DNA from: Cryptomeria japonica
Lineage: Eukaryota > Streptophyta > Pinopsida > Cupressales > Cupressaceae
Direction of reading: 5' to 3'
NCBI RefSeq assembly: GCF_030272615.1
Contig: NC_081414.1
Location: forward strand, 523,264,137 to 523,328,136
DNA length: 64,000 bases
The translations under genes were made by a program, and so were the position numbers. The notes below the pieces were generated by a model, which did not search any database, was not told the origin of the DNA, and saw only the letters and a program-made list of their open reading frames with translations. Positions 23,928 to 36,337 of the stretch are shown one piece after another. Every line of letters begins with the position of its first letter. Positions within the stretch are counted from its first letter, which is position 1.

Positions 23928-24773
23928 GTGGATATCCATAAGACAAATGAATCACACTTGGCTTTTAAAACACCACTTCCAAATTATGACAAAGGTGAAT
24001 CATCCCAATTAAAAGATGACAAAGGAAAAACCAAGGTAAATTACATTTATACCTACAATGATGCAGTAAATATGATTATTGATAATGAAAATCCATCTTC
24101 AGAGCTAATCAATGTTATCATGAGAAGCCAAGCAAAGGTTACCTTTCTAGGTATAGCAAAAGACCCAGCACCCAATCCACAACAATACAATTTAGTAGAA
24201 CAATTACAACGAATACCCGCTCAAATATCAATTCTGGAACTTCTCAAGATTTCACCTATGCATAAGGACATTTTGGAGAAATCTTTAGTGGAAACAACAT
24301 TTTCAAAAGATTTGGATATAGATCAGTTCCAAAATATGGTAGGACACCTCATAGCTCCTCATTACTTATCATTTTCTGAAAATGATGATGCGTCCTTACA
24401 ACATCCTCACAATGCTCCCCTACATGTTGAAGTCTCCATAAATAAAACTCATGTCAAATGTGTGCTCATAGATGGGGGAGCTGGCTTAAACATTTGTGCA
24501 TTGAGTTTGATAAAAGCTTTGGGATATTTAGAGAATGCAGTAGACCCGAAAAAGAAAATAACCATCAAGGCTTATGATGAAGCAGAACATTCTTCTAAAG
24601 GAACTGTTGTGCTACCAATAAAGATAGGACCCTTGAAAAAGGATACATTATGTCAAGTTTTAGATTTGAACCTCTCCTACAATATTCTTCTAGGAAGACC
24701 ATGGATTCACAAGATGCAAGTAGTTCCTTCTACATATCATCAATGTATAAAATTTCCTCATGAAGGAAAATAA
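23928..24773 (+). pseudogene. pro: Element D protease region
   Basis: An open frame of 281 codons with the aspartic protease motif VLIDGGAGLNIC near 24458 and the second protease motif ILLGRPWIH near 24680. D-G-G in place of D-T/S-G is the usual Tat form. Its frame differs from gag, and a further frame change separates it from the G-patch region downstream, so at least two indels have occurred. Confidence 0.85.
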
Positions 24774-25184
24774 ATCACTATAATTGCAAATTCCAGTCAA
24801 TATTGCAATAATTTGAAGCCAACACAAGATACAAGAGTTCCACATAACAAAGAATCAGTATATCCTACTAAAGAAATTCAAGCAAAGCTATGGGAAACTT
24901 TTGAAGATAAGCTCAAGTTAAATGATGAAGGAATGGGAAAGTATTCTCTGCAAAATTTTCCACTTTCCCCCTAAGTCATATGGAAAGCCTACAGATATTC
25001 AATCAAAGACATCAGGAAAATCAAAACATATGTTTAAAGGAACCTTTGTTAGTGCTCGAACTCGTGAAGAGGAAAATGAAGACAAAGACATTCTTGGTTG
25101 GTTATACAAAGATGAAGATAAAACTATAGCAACAACAACACAAGTCAATATTCCCATAAAATAATATGGCAAGGATATGAAATC
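24774..25184 (+). other. Frame-shifted protease-to-pol linker of element D
   Basis: Decayed coding sequence between the protease and pol frames. An 80-codon open piece (24922-25164) in a third frame fits the linker ahead of the G-patch. Confidence 0.5.
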
Positions 25185-28100
25185 ATGCAAAAGATGGGAT
25201 ATGAAGGAAAAGGACCAATTGGTAAGCAACATCAAGGTATTTCAGAACCTATTTGTTTGCACTCACAATCCATAGAAGATAAATCCAGGTTGGGATATCT
25301 AAAATTAAATCAAAAGCAACATAATCATCAACAACAAAAGTGGAGAAAGAAATCAGTTTCTAAAGAAGAAAATTGGCAAGAAAAGCTACATCAAGCGGCT
25401 GAAATAGTAACCAATAAACAAAAGAAGCAAGAAGAACATGAAAAGAAAGAAGAGGAGACTACCATCAAAGATGAAGAAAAATCTTGTCAACAAGTCCTGA
25501 AAATACAAACAAAGGCAAAATTTGGACAAGATATTCTAGAAGCAGTAAAAATAGAGATGACGGAAATCAGAGAACTCTTTGCACCATACGACATTCCAAT
25601 ATGGTATAGTGGAGTAATCTTGGATCAGGATTCAAAAACAGACTCCAATGAATACGAATGGAGTTCAAATGTCTTATCCACTACATCAAGTAAAGAACAT
25701 AATGAAGATCAAGTAGCTATCACGAAAGAAGACTTGTCTATAGCAGAACAAAAGATGAAGTTAGAAAGAAGGCAAAAAAAACTCAGAATCCAGAGAAAAG
25801 AGGTGTATGCAAAAAGGAAAGGAAATGACAAAGATAGAGAAGCAATGCCACAGGAAGTGCAAACACGGATCAGATATGGAAGAACCATGGAAGAGTTAAG
25901 AAATAGTCAAGTTGGACTAAATATTAGTCCAAAAGAAGTTGAGTTTGAAAGAAGACAAAATCTATTAAAAGAATCCACTTTACCATATACACAAATATGT
26001 CAACTCCAAAATGCAAATGAGGTCAATCAAGAAGGAATTTGCAGTATCAAAGATGTGCATGTGGATATAATCTATTCGTTTAAGGGACAAACATCAGTTG
26101 AAGAACCACTTGAGTGTGAACTACAAAATGCTAATATTAATTCTAATAAGACTAATTCGGAAACGCTTGAGAAAGACAATTTTCAAAAACATTTAATCTA
26201 TGACAATACCTATTCTATGCCAAGCTATGTTCATTATTTCATGAACGTTGAAACACCTAATGATGCTATTGATTATGATTTACCCCTTCTGCATCCTGAA
26301 CTAATTAATTGGGATAATTTAGACAACCCTGAACTAAATGTCTTTTCTGATGATCATGACTTAGCCGTGTACCTTAACATTGTTGAACCCATCCATCCTA
26401 AGATATCTTCCATTGCAGAATCAAGTGATGTTTCTCATAGTCAGGAGAATGCCAAACTTTCCAGTTGCAAAAGTGAAATAAAACAAGGAAAGAGACCTAT
26501 TGTTGAAAACCATTTCATGGCAACATTAGATCAATCAAAAGAGAAAACAAAGGGCGTATCTGATGGTGAAAACCTCCTTGAGGCACTAGAAGATGGAAAG
26601 TTTGATATTTTTCTTGCATATTTTCAAGAGAGATATGCTATCCTGATAGAACCAACAGAAGCAGTGAACATTGATACATTAAAAGATCATAAAATACTTC
26701 ATTTTTCTGCCTCATTATTAGAAAGAGAGAGGAAAGAATACATGGAATTCTTTAAGCAAAGACAAATAAATTTTGCTTGGTCTTATGTAGATATACAAGG
26801 ACTTAACCCAGATCTTATCATGCATCATCTTAATGTGGATTTAAAAGCAAAACCTATTATGCATAAACTAAGAAAGATGGATCTGCATATTGCTCTCCTT
26901 GTCAAAACCGAGCTCAAGAAACTATTAGAAGTGGGTTTCATAAGACCAATTGCTTATCCAGAATGGGTTTCAAGTATTGTACCAGTATCAAAACTAGACA
27001 AGAGCATAAGAGTCTGCACAGATTTCAGAGATCTGAATAAAGCATGTCCAAAAGATGATTTCCCACTACCAAACATTGATATCATAGTAGACTTATCAGT
27101 AGGACACGAGATGTTTTCATTAATGGATGGCTTCTCAGGATATAATCAAATAAGAATCGCACCTGAAGATCAAGAGAAAACATCTTTCACCTATGCGTGG
27201 GGAACATATTGCTAGAATGTTATGCCATTTGGGCTTAAGAATGCAGGAGCGACTTATCAAAGGGCTATGATGACAATTTTTCATGACATGATGCATACAT
27301 TCATGGAAGATTATGTCGATGACATACTTGCAAAATCTCACACAAGAAAAGAACACTTGAACATTTTAAGCAATATTTTTGATAGGCTGGAAAGATATCA
27401 ATTGAGATTAAATCCAAAGAAATGTGCATTTGGGGTAACCTCTGGAAATCTCCTTGGATACATTATATCATCTCATGGCATCGAATTAGATCCTGGAAAA
27501 GTTAAAGCTATCATTGAGATGGAGTCACCCAAGAACATAAGTCAATTGCGATCTTTACAAGGAAGGTTGCAATCAATCAAGAGATTTGTTTCTCAATTAG
27601 CTGATAGATGTCTTCCATTTACCCATCTTCTACATAAAAATGTTCCATTCAAATGGGATATAAAATGTGAAGAATCTTTTTTACAAATAAAAGAATATCT
27701 TATGAGTCCTCCAGTACTAATATCACCAACCAAAGGGAAACCATTGTTAATCTATGTCTCAGCAACAAGTGTATCATTAGGCGCTCTCCTAGCTTAACAT
27801 GATGATGAAGGAAAGGAAAGAGCAGTTTATTATATGAGCAGAATGCTTGTTGGCTATGAGTTAAATTATTCCTCAATTGAAAAGATATGTCTAGCAGTTG
27901 TATTTGCAACTCAGAAGCTGTGACATTATATGTTGATTCATTCTATAAAAGTAATAGTAAAGATAGATCCTCTCAAATATCTATTGAGCAAGTCAACATT
28001 GATAGGGAGATTAGCCAAATGGGTTATGATACTAAGTAAATTTGACATAGAATATGTTGACCGAAAAGCTATCAAGGGACAAGTCATCGCTGATCAATTG

Positions 28101-29920
28101 GCTGATGCACCTCTACACAATAACATGCCTTTGCACATTGAATTTCCTAATGCAGATATCTTGACAATAAGTACAAAATTTTGGGAATTGTACTTTGATG
28201 GTTCTTATACTCAATATGGATTAGGTGCAAGAATCTTTTTCATCACACCTCAAGGACACACAATTCTGAAATCATATAGACTATGATTTCCATGCACCAA
28301 TAATATTGCAGAGTATGAAGCATTGGCTATAGGGCTTAAAATGGCTATTGAATGGAATGTCAAAGAACTACATGTATATGGCAATTCACAAATTATCATT
28401 AATCAAATAAATGATGAATATCAAACAAAGGATGATAAGCTTATGCCATACAAATAACTAGTGGAGGAATTTAAAGAACACTTTAAAGAATTCACATTCA
28501 CCCAAATTCCTAGAAATGAGAATAAAGCAGCAAATGGAATGGCTACAATAGCATCTCTCTTGCAAAATAAGAAGAATCAATAGCGTTATGAATTTCTCAT
28601 GGAAGATATCTTAACCCCTACCATTCAATCCCAACATACCTATCGAATTTGCCATATATCAAGAACTAGTGAAACCTACCAATATTTGAAAGATTGTATC
28701 CTTCATCTTGAATTATCTCGTAATAAATGAAGAAACTTTATCCATCAGTCCTCTCACTATACTATTATTGCTAATATCCTATATAGGCATGGTCTAGATG
28801 GTACATTATTGAGATGTCTTGAAAAAGATAAATCTGAGAGAGTTCTTAATGACATTCATGCGGGTATTTGTGGTACACACTCAAGTGGTTTAACATTGGC
28901 TAAGAAACTTATTCATATGGGTTAGTTTTGGCCTACTATGGAAAGAGATTCATTCCCCTATGCTAGAAAATGTAAGCAATGTCAGATGCATGGAAATATA
29001 ATTCATCCTCCAGCATAAGAGTTATATCCTATGATAGGATCATGGCCATTTTCATAGTGGGGCCTTGATTTGGTGGGAAAGATCAATCCCTCATCTTCTA
29101 ATGGACATAAGCTCATTTTGATTGCTACTAAATATTTTACTAAGTGGATTGAAGTAGTACCTTTAACAATAGTGACAGGAAAACAAATATCATCATTCAT
29201 CTTGAATTACATAATCTGTGGCTATGGAGTTCCTATGACCATTATCACTGACAATGGAAGACCATTCAAAAATCAAGATGTGAAAGAGATATATGAACAG
29301 TTTCATATCCAACATAGGTTCTCTACTCCATATTATCCACAAGGTAATGGTCAAGCTAAGGCATCAAACAAAACTATCTTGAAAATCTTGAAGAAAATAG
29401 TCAATAAAGCTAGAAAAGACTGGCACATTAAGCTAAATCCTGCTCTTTGGGCATACTGAACTAGCGTCTGCACTCCAACAAGGGCAACTCCATATTGTCT
29501 GGTCTATGGATCAAAAGTTATATTACATATAGAAGTAGAGATACCTTCTCTACGAGTATCCTTGCACGATCTTATACCAAAAGAAGAAGAACGAGTCTCT
29601 TGACTCCAGGAACTAGAATTAATTCATGAACGTCACCAAAATGCAACAAAACATTTAAAAGTATATCCACAAAGAATGGCAAGAAGCTATAACCACATAG
29701 TCAAGCCACATATTTTCTAGATTGGGGATATAGTTCTAAGGGACAATCCAAGAAATCAGCAAGACCGGGAAAAGAAGGGAAAATTTGAACCAAATTGGCT
29801 AGGGCCCTTTATCATAGTAGCAACATATGGATCATGAGCATACAAGTTATCTACCCCTGAAGGTGATTAGTTTGATGAACCTATCAATTTTATCCATCTC
29901 AAGAAATTCTATGCTTGAGA
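25185..29920 (+). pseudogene. pol: Element D pol: G-patch, reverse transcriptase, two RNase H domains, integrase
   Basis: A single frame with about 15 stops. A G-patch-like start (MGYEGKGPIGKQHQG, about 25191) is followed by a long Lys/Glu/Gln-rich linker to about 26830. Reverse transcriptase runs to 27700 with YVDD near 27312. RNase H follows (ATSVSLGALLA, about 27750), then a second, archaeal-type RNase H (LYFDGSYTQYGLGA near 28190; NIAEYEALAIGLKMAI near 28300), a hallmark of Tat elements. Integrase has HHCC residues near 28860-28990. Its catalytic triad is broken: ATKYFTKW has Lys at the first Asp, and GNGQAKASN has Lys at the Glu. Confidence 0.9.
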
Positions 29921-31844
29921 TATAAAGTCCTGAGAAAATCAATAAAAATCATATAAAGTCCTGAGAAAATAATTAAAAAGCATATAAAGTCCTGAGAAAA
30001 TCAATAAAAAGCATATAAAATTAAAAAAAATGCAATAAATTTAGACAGTGAAAACCTGATAAATAGGCGCTATCTAAAAAGTGAGTTCCTCCATCTATGA
30101 GATCACTTTGTGCACCTATCCACTCCATCATATCACATCTATCACTTCCATCATATCCTAGCTTATCCATTCCATCTTTTGAATCCACTTCTCTGAACCA
30201 TTTAGCAAGAAATATGTAGCTTACCAACAGTTATAAATCTTTGACATAGTTGTTGCAGTCACTGTCTTAGATTTTATTAGAATCAATCATATCTACATTT
30301 GTATCCCGCTATGGTTTGGATCTTGATCAATTCATATATCCATAATAAATTTTTGTTTCCACTGGGGGCAATATCCTGATTCCTTTTTGCTAAGGTGATC
30401 TTTTGAAATCTTTGAAAAATCCAAAACATTAGAAAAATTTAGAAAAACCAAAAACACCTAGGATTTTGAAACAGATAATGAACAACCAAGCAACAAAAAT
30501 CAAGGCATTTCATCAACAACTGAATCATGAAACTCAGAAACTAAAGAATAAATCAACAAGTAATAAAGGATTATCAAAGATCATTCGTCAAGATGATTAT
30601 TTCAGTTCATGACCATAAGAACATGTGAATGACATACAAGATTCAGTGTTTATATCTTGATTTTATTGCTAATCATGTACCCTATGCAACTCAAGGATGT
30701 CCATGACTAGAGAAGCTATGATGGGACATGATTATTTTCTTTGATTATTGTTTGTGGTTTATCTCTTACTATGGTATGAACTTTTCTTAGGATATGATCG
30801 GCAAAAGATCAAGGAGGACGTTCCAAGTCATGCATGAAAGGGGATAATCCTTGTCTGTTCTGCAAGCAATACTCAGGTCAACTTGACTCATTATATCAAG
30901 TTGCTTGTATTAACTTTCTATGTCAAAATTCATGTAAGAAATACTCAAGTCATATTGAATCATTATGTCAAGTTGCTTATATTTTCTTACAACATTTAAA
31001 GCTCAATGATGAAATCAAGCACTGTTACAAGATAGCATATGAAGAATGGCAGTACAATTTTTAGTTAGATCATTGTTCATCTGCATTATACACATTCATT
31101 TGTCAGTTGCATTATAAGCATTTCATTTCATTAACAGATCAACAGTCATAAATCGTGATTGAGTATACTTGGACAAACAAAAGCAAATTTGCATTTGCTC
31201 ATTATAGGTGCATTCATTTCAGAATCATTTTAAATCATTATCCATTTCATTTAGTTGCATTTCAACAATTGCATTAGTTTGCATTCAATTAAGTGCATTT
31301 CATTCCTCATATAGTGTATCATCATTATAGTTTACCTTATCATTTCATTTATGATCATTTAGTTGCATCTTTGCACTTAGATTCATAATCATTATAAACA
31401 TTAAATAAAAACTTAAGAACATTTTCATATAGATCATTTACATTTACATCATCATAAATCAAAACCAAATCAATCATTCATGTGCAAATCCATATAGATC
31501 ATTGCATTCATATCATTTAAGTTAGAAATTATTTCCATTTGCATCCAAGGTCATCAAAATAAAAAATCAACAAAAGCATTTATCATTGCATCATCATATG
31601 AAGTATCATCATCAAATAGAATAACATACATAACATCATACATATAATCACTGCATCCATATAATCAAAGCATAAAAATCATCATCATATAAAGCATCAT
31701 CATCAAATAGAGTAACATGCATAATAAAGATCATCATCATATAGAATCCATGTCTGCATATAGATCATCATAAAAATAATAGAAGTCCAAGTATACAATG
31801 ATATCTGATAAACAATACAAATGCCTCATCAAATACAAATCAAG
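29921..31844 (+). other. Element D region between pol and the antisense PMD gene
   Basis: AT-rich and non-coding. It has a 33-bp tandem repeat (about 29925-30030), an approximate 74-bp duplication (about 30863-31000), a purine stretch CACTGGGGGCAA near 30360, and CATCAT-rich simple sequence near 31590-31760. I found no convincing gene. Confidence 0.6.
29925..30030. repeat. Tandem repeat after element D pol
   Basis: Three copies of a unit of about 33 bp containing TATAAAGTCCTGAGAAAAT. Confidence 0.85.
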
Positions 31845-33984
31845 TCATGGCTGTCCTATACCACTACCACCTGACTCTATCTGTCTCTATGGCTGTGGAT
31901 GAGAAGATCCTCTAGATACCTATCTCCCATGCTCACCACTCCTCTGAGGAGGTCCCATGACCCCACCACTGCTAGTATCCATCAACATGGTGGTATGATA
32001 ACTACCTTCTCTCTGGCTCTCTGCAACTGCCTCCTCATATCATCGTCGCTAGTGGGAAGTCTCCTTCCCAGCTCAAACTAATGCTCTAATAGTATCCACC
32101 AAGAGAGTACTTGATCCAACCTATTGAATATGATCAAGAAGACCCTAAGTATCCTGCTATCTCCTAACAGCTCTATCCCGCTCAGTATTAAGAGTCTACA
32201 CCTGTGGTTGAAGTTGATTTAATCTGTGCTCTCAGACTATCAATAGCATCCTGCCCTAACACATCATGCTCTGGTGCATCCTGCTCTGGTGTATCATGTA
32301 CTATTGCATCTTGCTCTAGTGCATCTTGCTGTGGTGCATGAACCCCAATCCCCTCACCAACAACCTGTCCAATTGTTGGAATCTCGGTCTGAGTAACTCT
32401 TTGAACCCATCGTCTAATCAGGCGAACATGATCCTCAGGATCCTCATCATCTCCACCATGTGCTGCAATAACCCTAGGATCTGGCTGAATCTGTCCAAAA
32501 TCAAAACCTCTCCTGCAACCCCCATCCAGTCCTGTCACCCTGCCTCCTATAAATGGCAACCCTCTCGATGATCTCATGCATGTCCTACCATGCTCTCTCC
32601 CAATCTGTCCAACATCTCTCCCACCCATAGGACGTACTCTCTCAATCCTGCTAGTTAGTCCAAACAGTCCTCCACAGACACTCAATCGACCTCCCCTCTG
32701 TCCAGTTCTCCTACCACTACCACCTCCATCCCCACCATTATCTCCACCTCCCCTAGCCTAATGAGCAGCTCTAAGCCCTCATCTTCATCTATGTCCCCTA
32801 GAAATTGGATCATCTAAGTCATCCTCATCATCTCCTGAACTAGGAGGAGGATCTACTAGATCAGTAATGCAAGGTAATGGATGAGCTAATATATACTGGG
32901 CATAATTTTTAGTAGCCCCAAGATCTAGAATGTGTAATCTCATATTATAAGCCACTCTCGAAGTAGCCACAAAATTTGCACGAGCAATCTCAAATGACAA
33001 GGAAGGTCCCCAATCTCGTCTATCTCTGTAATGTCGAGCATATATCATCACACCAATAGGCATAGGCTGGATGATACCAAACTGTCTCAAAATCCGACCA
33101 ATCAACTATCACTCAATAATGAAAGGTGTCTAACCAATGAGATATCTACTCTGCATGATGAATGGTAATGTCTGTGCATCATCCATCCATGGCTCGCAAT
33201 CAAGATATGGTCTCCAAGTAATGTTGTCCAATGAATCTAGCACCCAATGCCAATACTCCATCTTGCCCAGCTTATGCTAAGTAAGGATACTTGCATAAAA
33301 ATACACATATGGCTACCTCTCTCCACGCACTCTATGATGGATAGGCCAGGTAACAACAATGTGCTCCCAGCACTAGATTTGCAATAAAGTGCATCCAGCA
33401 GACAAACTCACACTCTCATCATACACCACCTGATGAAGATCATGATATAAATGTGCCAACATACAAATGCCCCAAGCATATCGAGTATGATGTTGCATCA
33501 TACTCAGGAGAAAATCACCCCATCCAACCGAAAAACCTCATGATCTCCTATTAGGACATATAAATCCTCCAATCAAACCAACAAGAATAACAGGAAGAGC
33601 CTCATAATACATCACCATATCAACCCATCTGATCTCTCCTCTACCAATGCTATCATCAGCAAACACAACTCTGCAAGCCTCTGTCCCAACCCGATCCTGA
33701 TAATCATACTGTACAAGCTCACCACTCACTGGGATATGCAGAATCTTGTAGACATCCTCAAGAGTCACACTAATCTCACCCTTCGACAGGTGGAAAGTGT
33801 TATGCTCACTATGCCATCTCTCAGCCAATGTTGTCAATAATCCTCTATTATGCGTAATCTCAGGCATATATAATAAATGGCGTAAACCACAGGCATCTAT
33901 ATGTCTAATCTCAGCCTAGGTCAACTCCAGAACTAAATGACGCACTACGAGTAATTTCTCTCGACACTGGAGAACATCAAGTTT
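31845..33984 (-). pseudogene. Antisense plant mobile domain (PMD) gene in element D
   Basis: The minus-strand frame runs from about 33984 to 32188 with a handful of stops (for example TGA at 33538-33540). It appears to continue in another frame to a TGA at 31845. The N-terminal half carries the PMD pattern: LLTTLAERWHSEHNTFHL, then EISVTLEDVYKILHIPVSGE, and later YAWGICMLAHLYHDLHQ and WRPYLDCEPW. PMD is the aminotransferase-like domain known from plant MAIN/MAIL proteins and from transposons. The C-terminal part is rich in Arg/Gly, then in Asp/Gln/Glu repeats. It lies antisense to gag-pol inside the 3' LTR and is clearly homologous to the gene at 62699-64000. Its role in the element is unknown. 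Confidence 0.8.
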
Positions 33985-34018
33985 CTCCTATTTTGTCAAG
34001 AGAAATCAATCAAATCAA

Positions 34019-34330
34019 AATTGAATCATCAAATCTATCTATCTATCAAATCAAGCTAATCAAATCTATCTATCCATTAAGCTAATCAAAGTTATCTATC
34101 AATAAAGCTAATCAAATCTAGCTATCTATCCATCAAGCTAATCAAAGATATCTATCCATCAAGCTAATCAAAGCTATCTATCAATCAAGCTAATCAAATC
34201 TATCTATCTACTCAAGCTAATCAAAGCTATCTATTAATCAAGCTAATCAAAGCTACTATATCAATCAAGCTAATCAAAGCAATCCTATCAATCAATTCAG
34301 CAATCAAAGCTAACTATCAATCACGCAATC
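34019..34330. repeat. Tandem repeat upstream of the antisense PMD gene
   Basis: About ten to eleven imperfect units of 24-30 bp containing AAGCTAATCAAAGCTATC. Confidence 0.85.
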
Positions 34331-34439
34331 ACACAATTGCTAAATCAAGACCTTATTTCATCATCAATGCATATTAAACATGTTAAATCTAATCATCAAA
34401 ATGATTTTTAGCCTTTGCACTTATCAAAAACATCAAATT

Positions 34440-34696
34440 TGAGCAAAAGCGCTATCCTATTGAGCATTTGCGTTAACCTAGTGCATATGCGCTATCTTTT
34501 TTAACAAAAGCACTAAAACTACAAGCATACGTGCTAACCCATGCAAAAGCACTACCTTTTCTAGCAAAAGCGCTAAAAAATGATGCATTTGCGCTATCCT
34601 ATGCATAAGTGCTAACATTTTTAACATATGCGCTAATCTATTCATTTGCGTTAATCCTAACTGCATATGCACTAAAAAAATTGTGTTTGCGCTAAC
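34440..34696 (+). repeat. Element D 3' subterminal motif array
   Basis: About 12 units with a period near 20-21 bp, consensus GCAWWWGCGCTAACCTA. The best copies read GCAAAAGCGCTA and GCATTTGCGCTA. It is the reverse complement of the 5' array motif, so the two arrays face each other. It lies about 450 bp upstream of the antisense PMD gene start. Confidence 0.8.
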
Positions 34697-35207
34697 CTAA
34701 CGCCGAAAAAATTCAAAAAATTTGGAAAATTCAAAAACGTGCCTAAAACATGAAAATTTGAATGAAAATTTTAAAACAAGGTTCGGGATTAGATACATAC
34801 CAGATATCCATGCTCGACAGGTCGCTGGTAACACCGACCTTGCTCAAATCAATGACACTCTACCGGAATCACCATTTCGCCACCTCAGCAAGAATATTTT
34901 CAAAACAAGCTGACAAGGCTAACAATGAAATTAAAATTAGCCTTGGTTAATTTTATATTTACTATTTTAAGAGTAATTAATTTCAATGGGGCAATTTAAT
35001 TTGTTTTTTCCAAATGAATTTAACTGACTAATTTTTTATCAATTATCATGAGATCAATCATTCAAACCATAATTTTCAAAAATTTCACAATCAATCTCCT
35101 GAGGGGGCACACAAACAAGATTTTCAATCTCTATCAGGTGCACTATCGAGAGTTGATTTAATCTTTGAAACAATATTGTTTTCACATCATTTCAAAGAGG
35201 GGCAAAA
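34697..35207 (+). other. Element D 3' region and polypurine tract
   Basis: Non-coding. The tract AAAGAGGGGCAAAA (35194-35207) abuts the 3' LTR. Confidence 0.8.
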
Positions 35208-36332
35208 TGTATACACATAAAAATTGACTATGAGCAATTAAATAAATATTTTATATTTATTTAATAATTGTTCTTCTATTAAATAGTTAATTTGAAAAGA
35301 TTAATTTATTAAATTCATTTTCATGTCTTTCTATTAATTAATTCATTTATCCTATTCTTCTAATTAATTAAATATCTAATATTTAATTATCTCCTCCAAA
35401 CAATTAAATATCCAATATTTAATAGTTATTCTCCTATCCTATAGTCCCAAAAATTAAATAATTCCTAAATTATTTAATCTTTCTTATCCAACTCACCCTC
35501 CATCTCCACTTCATCTTCCCTTGGCCAACTCATCAAACATGTGGCTAAGGAAATTAATATTTCTTAATATTAATTCATCATTTATCTCCAACCTCCAAAC
35601 TTAATGAAAATTGTGTACGTACACATATTTCATAACCATTCCTATATTCTCTCCAACACCCCCTACATCTTAGGAAGGACTTGAGTCCACTTGTCCTATC
35701 ATGCCTAAATTTCCTCCAACCATTGCTAGATTCCCTCAGTCAGCAACCTAGTCTAAGTGAGATGAGTGACACTTGTCTTCTCCTTCCCCCTTTCTCTCAA
35801 TCTTCACCTTTGCTCATAGCCATCCAAATCTATAGATCTGATCATGACCATTGATCTAAGTCACATCATCTCATCCTCTCAAAGTCTATAAAATCAAGAG
35901 CTTTAGTTGAGAGAGAGTTAGACTTCAAGAGACTTCAAGTGCATTTTGCAACCTAATCATGTATCCGTGAGTTTTAGTTTTGGAGCAAATAGCAATTATC
36001 ATATAATATCATTTAGCATAATCATTTAGTATAACCATGTAGCATTTTACATATCATAGCATCAGTTAACTACAAGTTATCAGTCCATTCTTCATATTCC
36101 ATCTTGGAAGTCAACAGTGCATTGTCTGAGAGCACACCATTTGCAACCAGGAACAGTGGAGTTAGGACACAATGAGACATAAGCCATGAAGGTAAAATAA
36201 TGTTTTATTTTAGTATGCATTTCATGTAGTTTCATTGGTGGAATTTGGATTTCCTATATGCATTTCCATTTGTATTTTGTGAAACTAACTTTTTACAGAT
36301 AACATTCTGAGGATGAAATTCAAGCTCACACA
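35208..36332 (+). repeat. Element D 3' LTR
   Basis: A 1,125-bp copy of 12316-13459, ending CACACA and followed by the target duplication GTCAT at 36333-36337. By eye about 4 percent of sites differ, plus small indels. Confidence 0.93.
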
Positions 36333-36337
36333 GTCAT

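Larger units (their letters stand above)
12316..36332 (+). mobile_element. Element D: giant Ty3/gypsy Tat-type retrotransposon (contains copia F)
   Basis: The LTRs at 12316-13459 and 35208-36332 are direct repeats, both beginning TGTATACACATAAAAATTG and ending CACACA or CGCACA. The target duplication GTCAT is perfect (12311-12315 and 36333-36337), and the copia C integrase frame continues across it. Without copia F (15365-22057) the element is about 17.3 kb. The Tat assignment rests on the primer site, a CX2HX4HX4C gag finger, the VLIDGG protease, a G-patch, and two RNase H domains. It also carries an antisense PMD gene and inverted subterminal arrays. The LTRs differ by roughly 4 percent by eye. 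Confidence 0.93.

Noticed and set aside
30834-31064. Small Cys-rich open frame of 76 codons after element D pol
   Set aside because: It is created by an approximate 74-bp duplication in AT-rich non-coding sequence; no start context, domain or second copy supports it.
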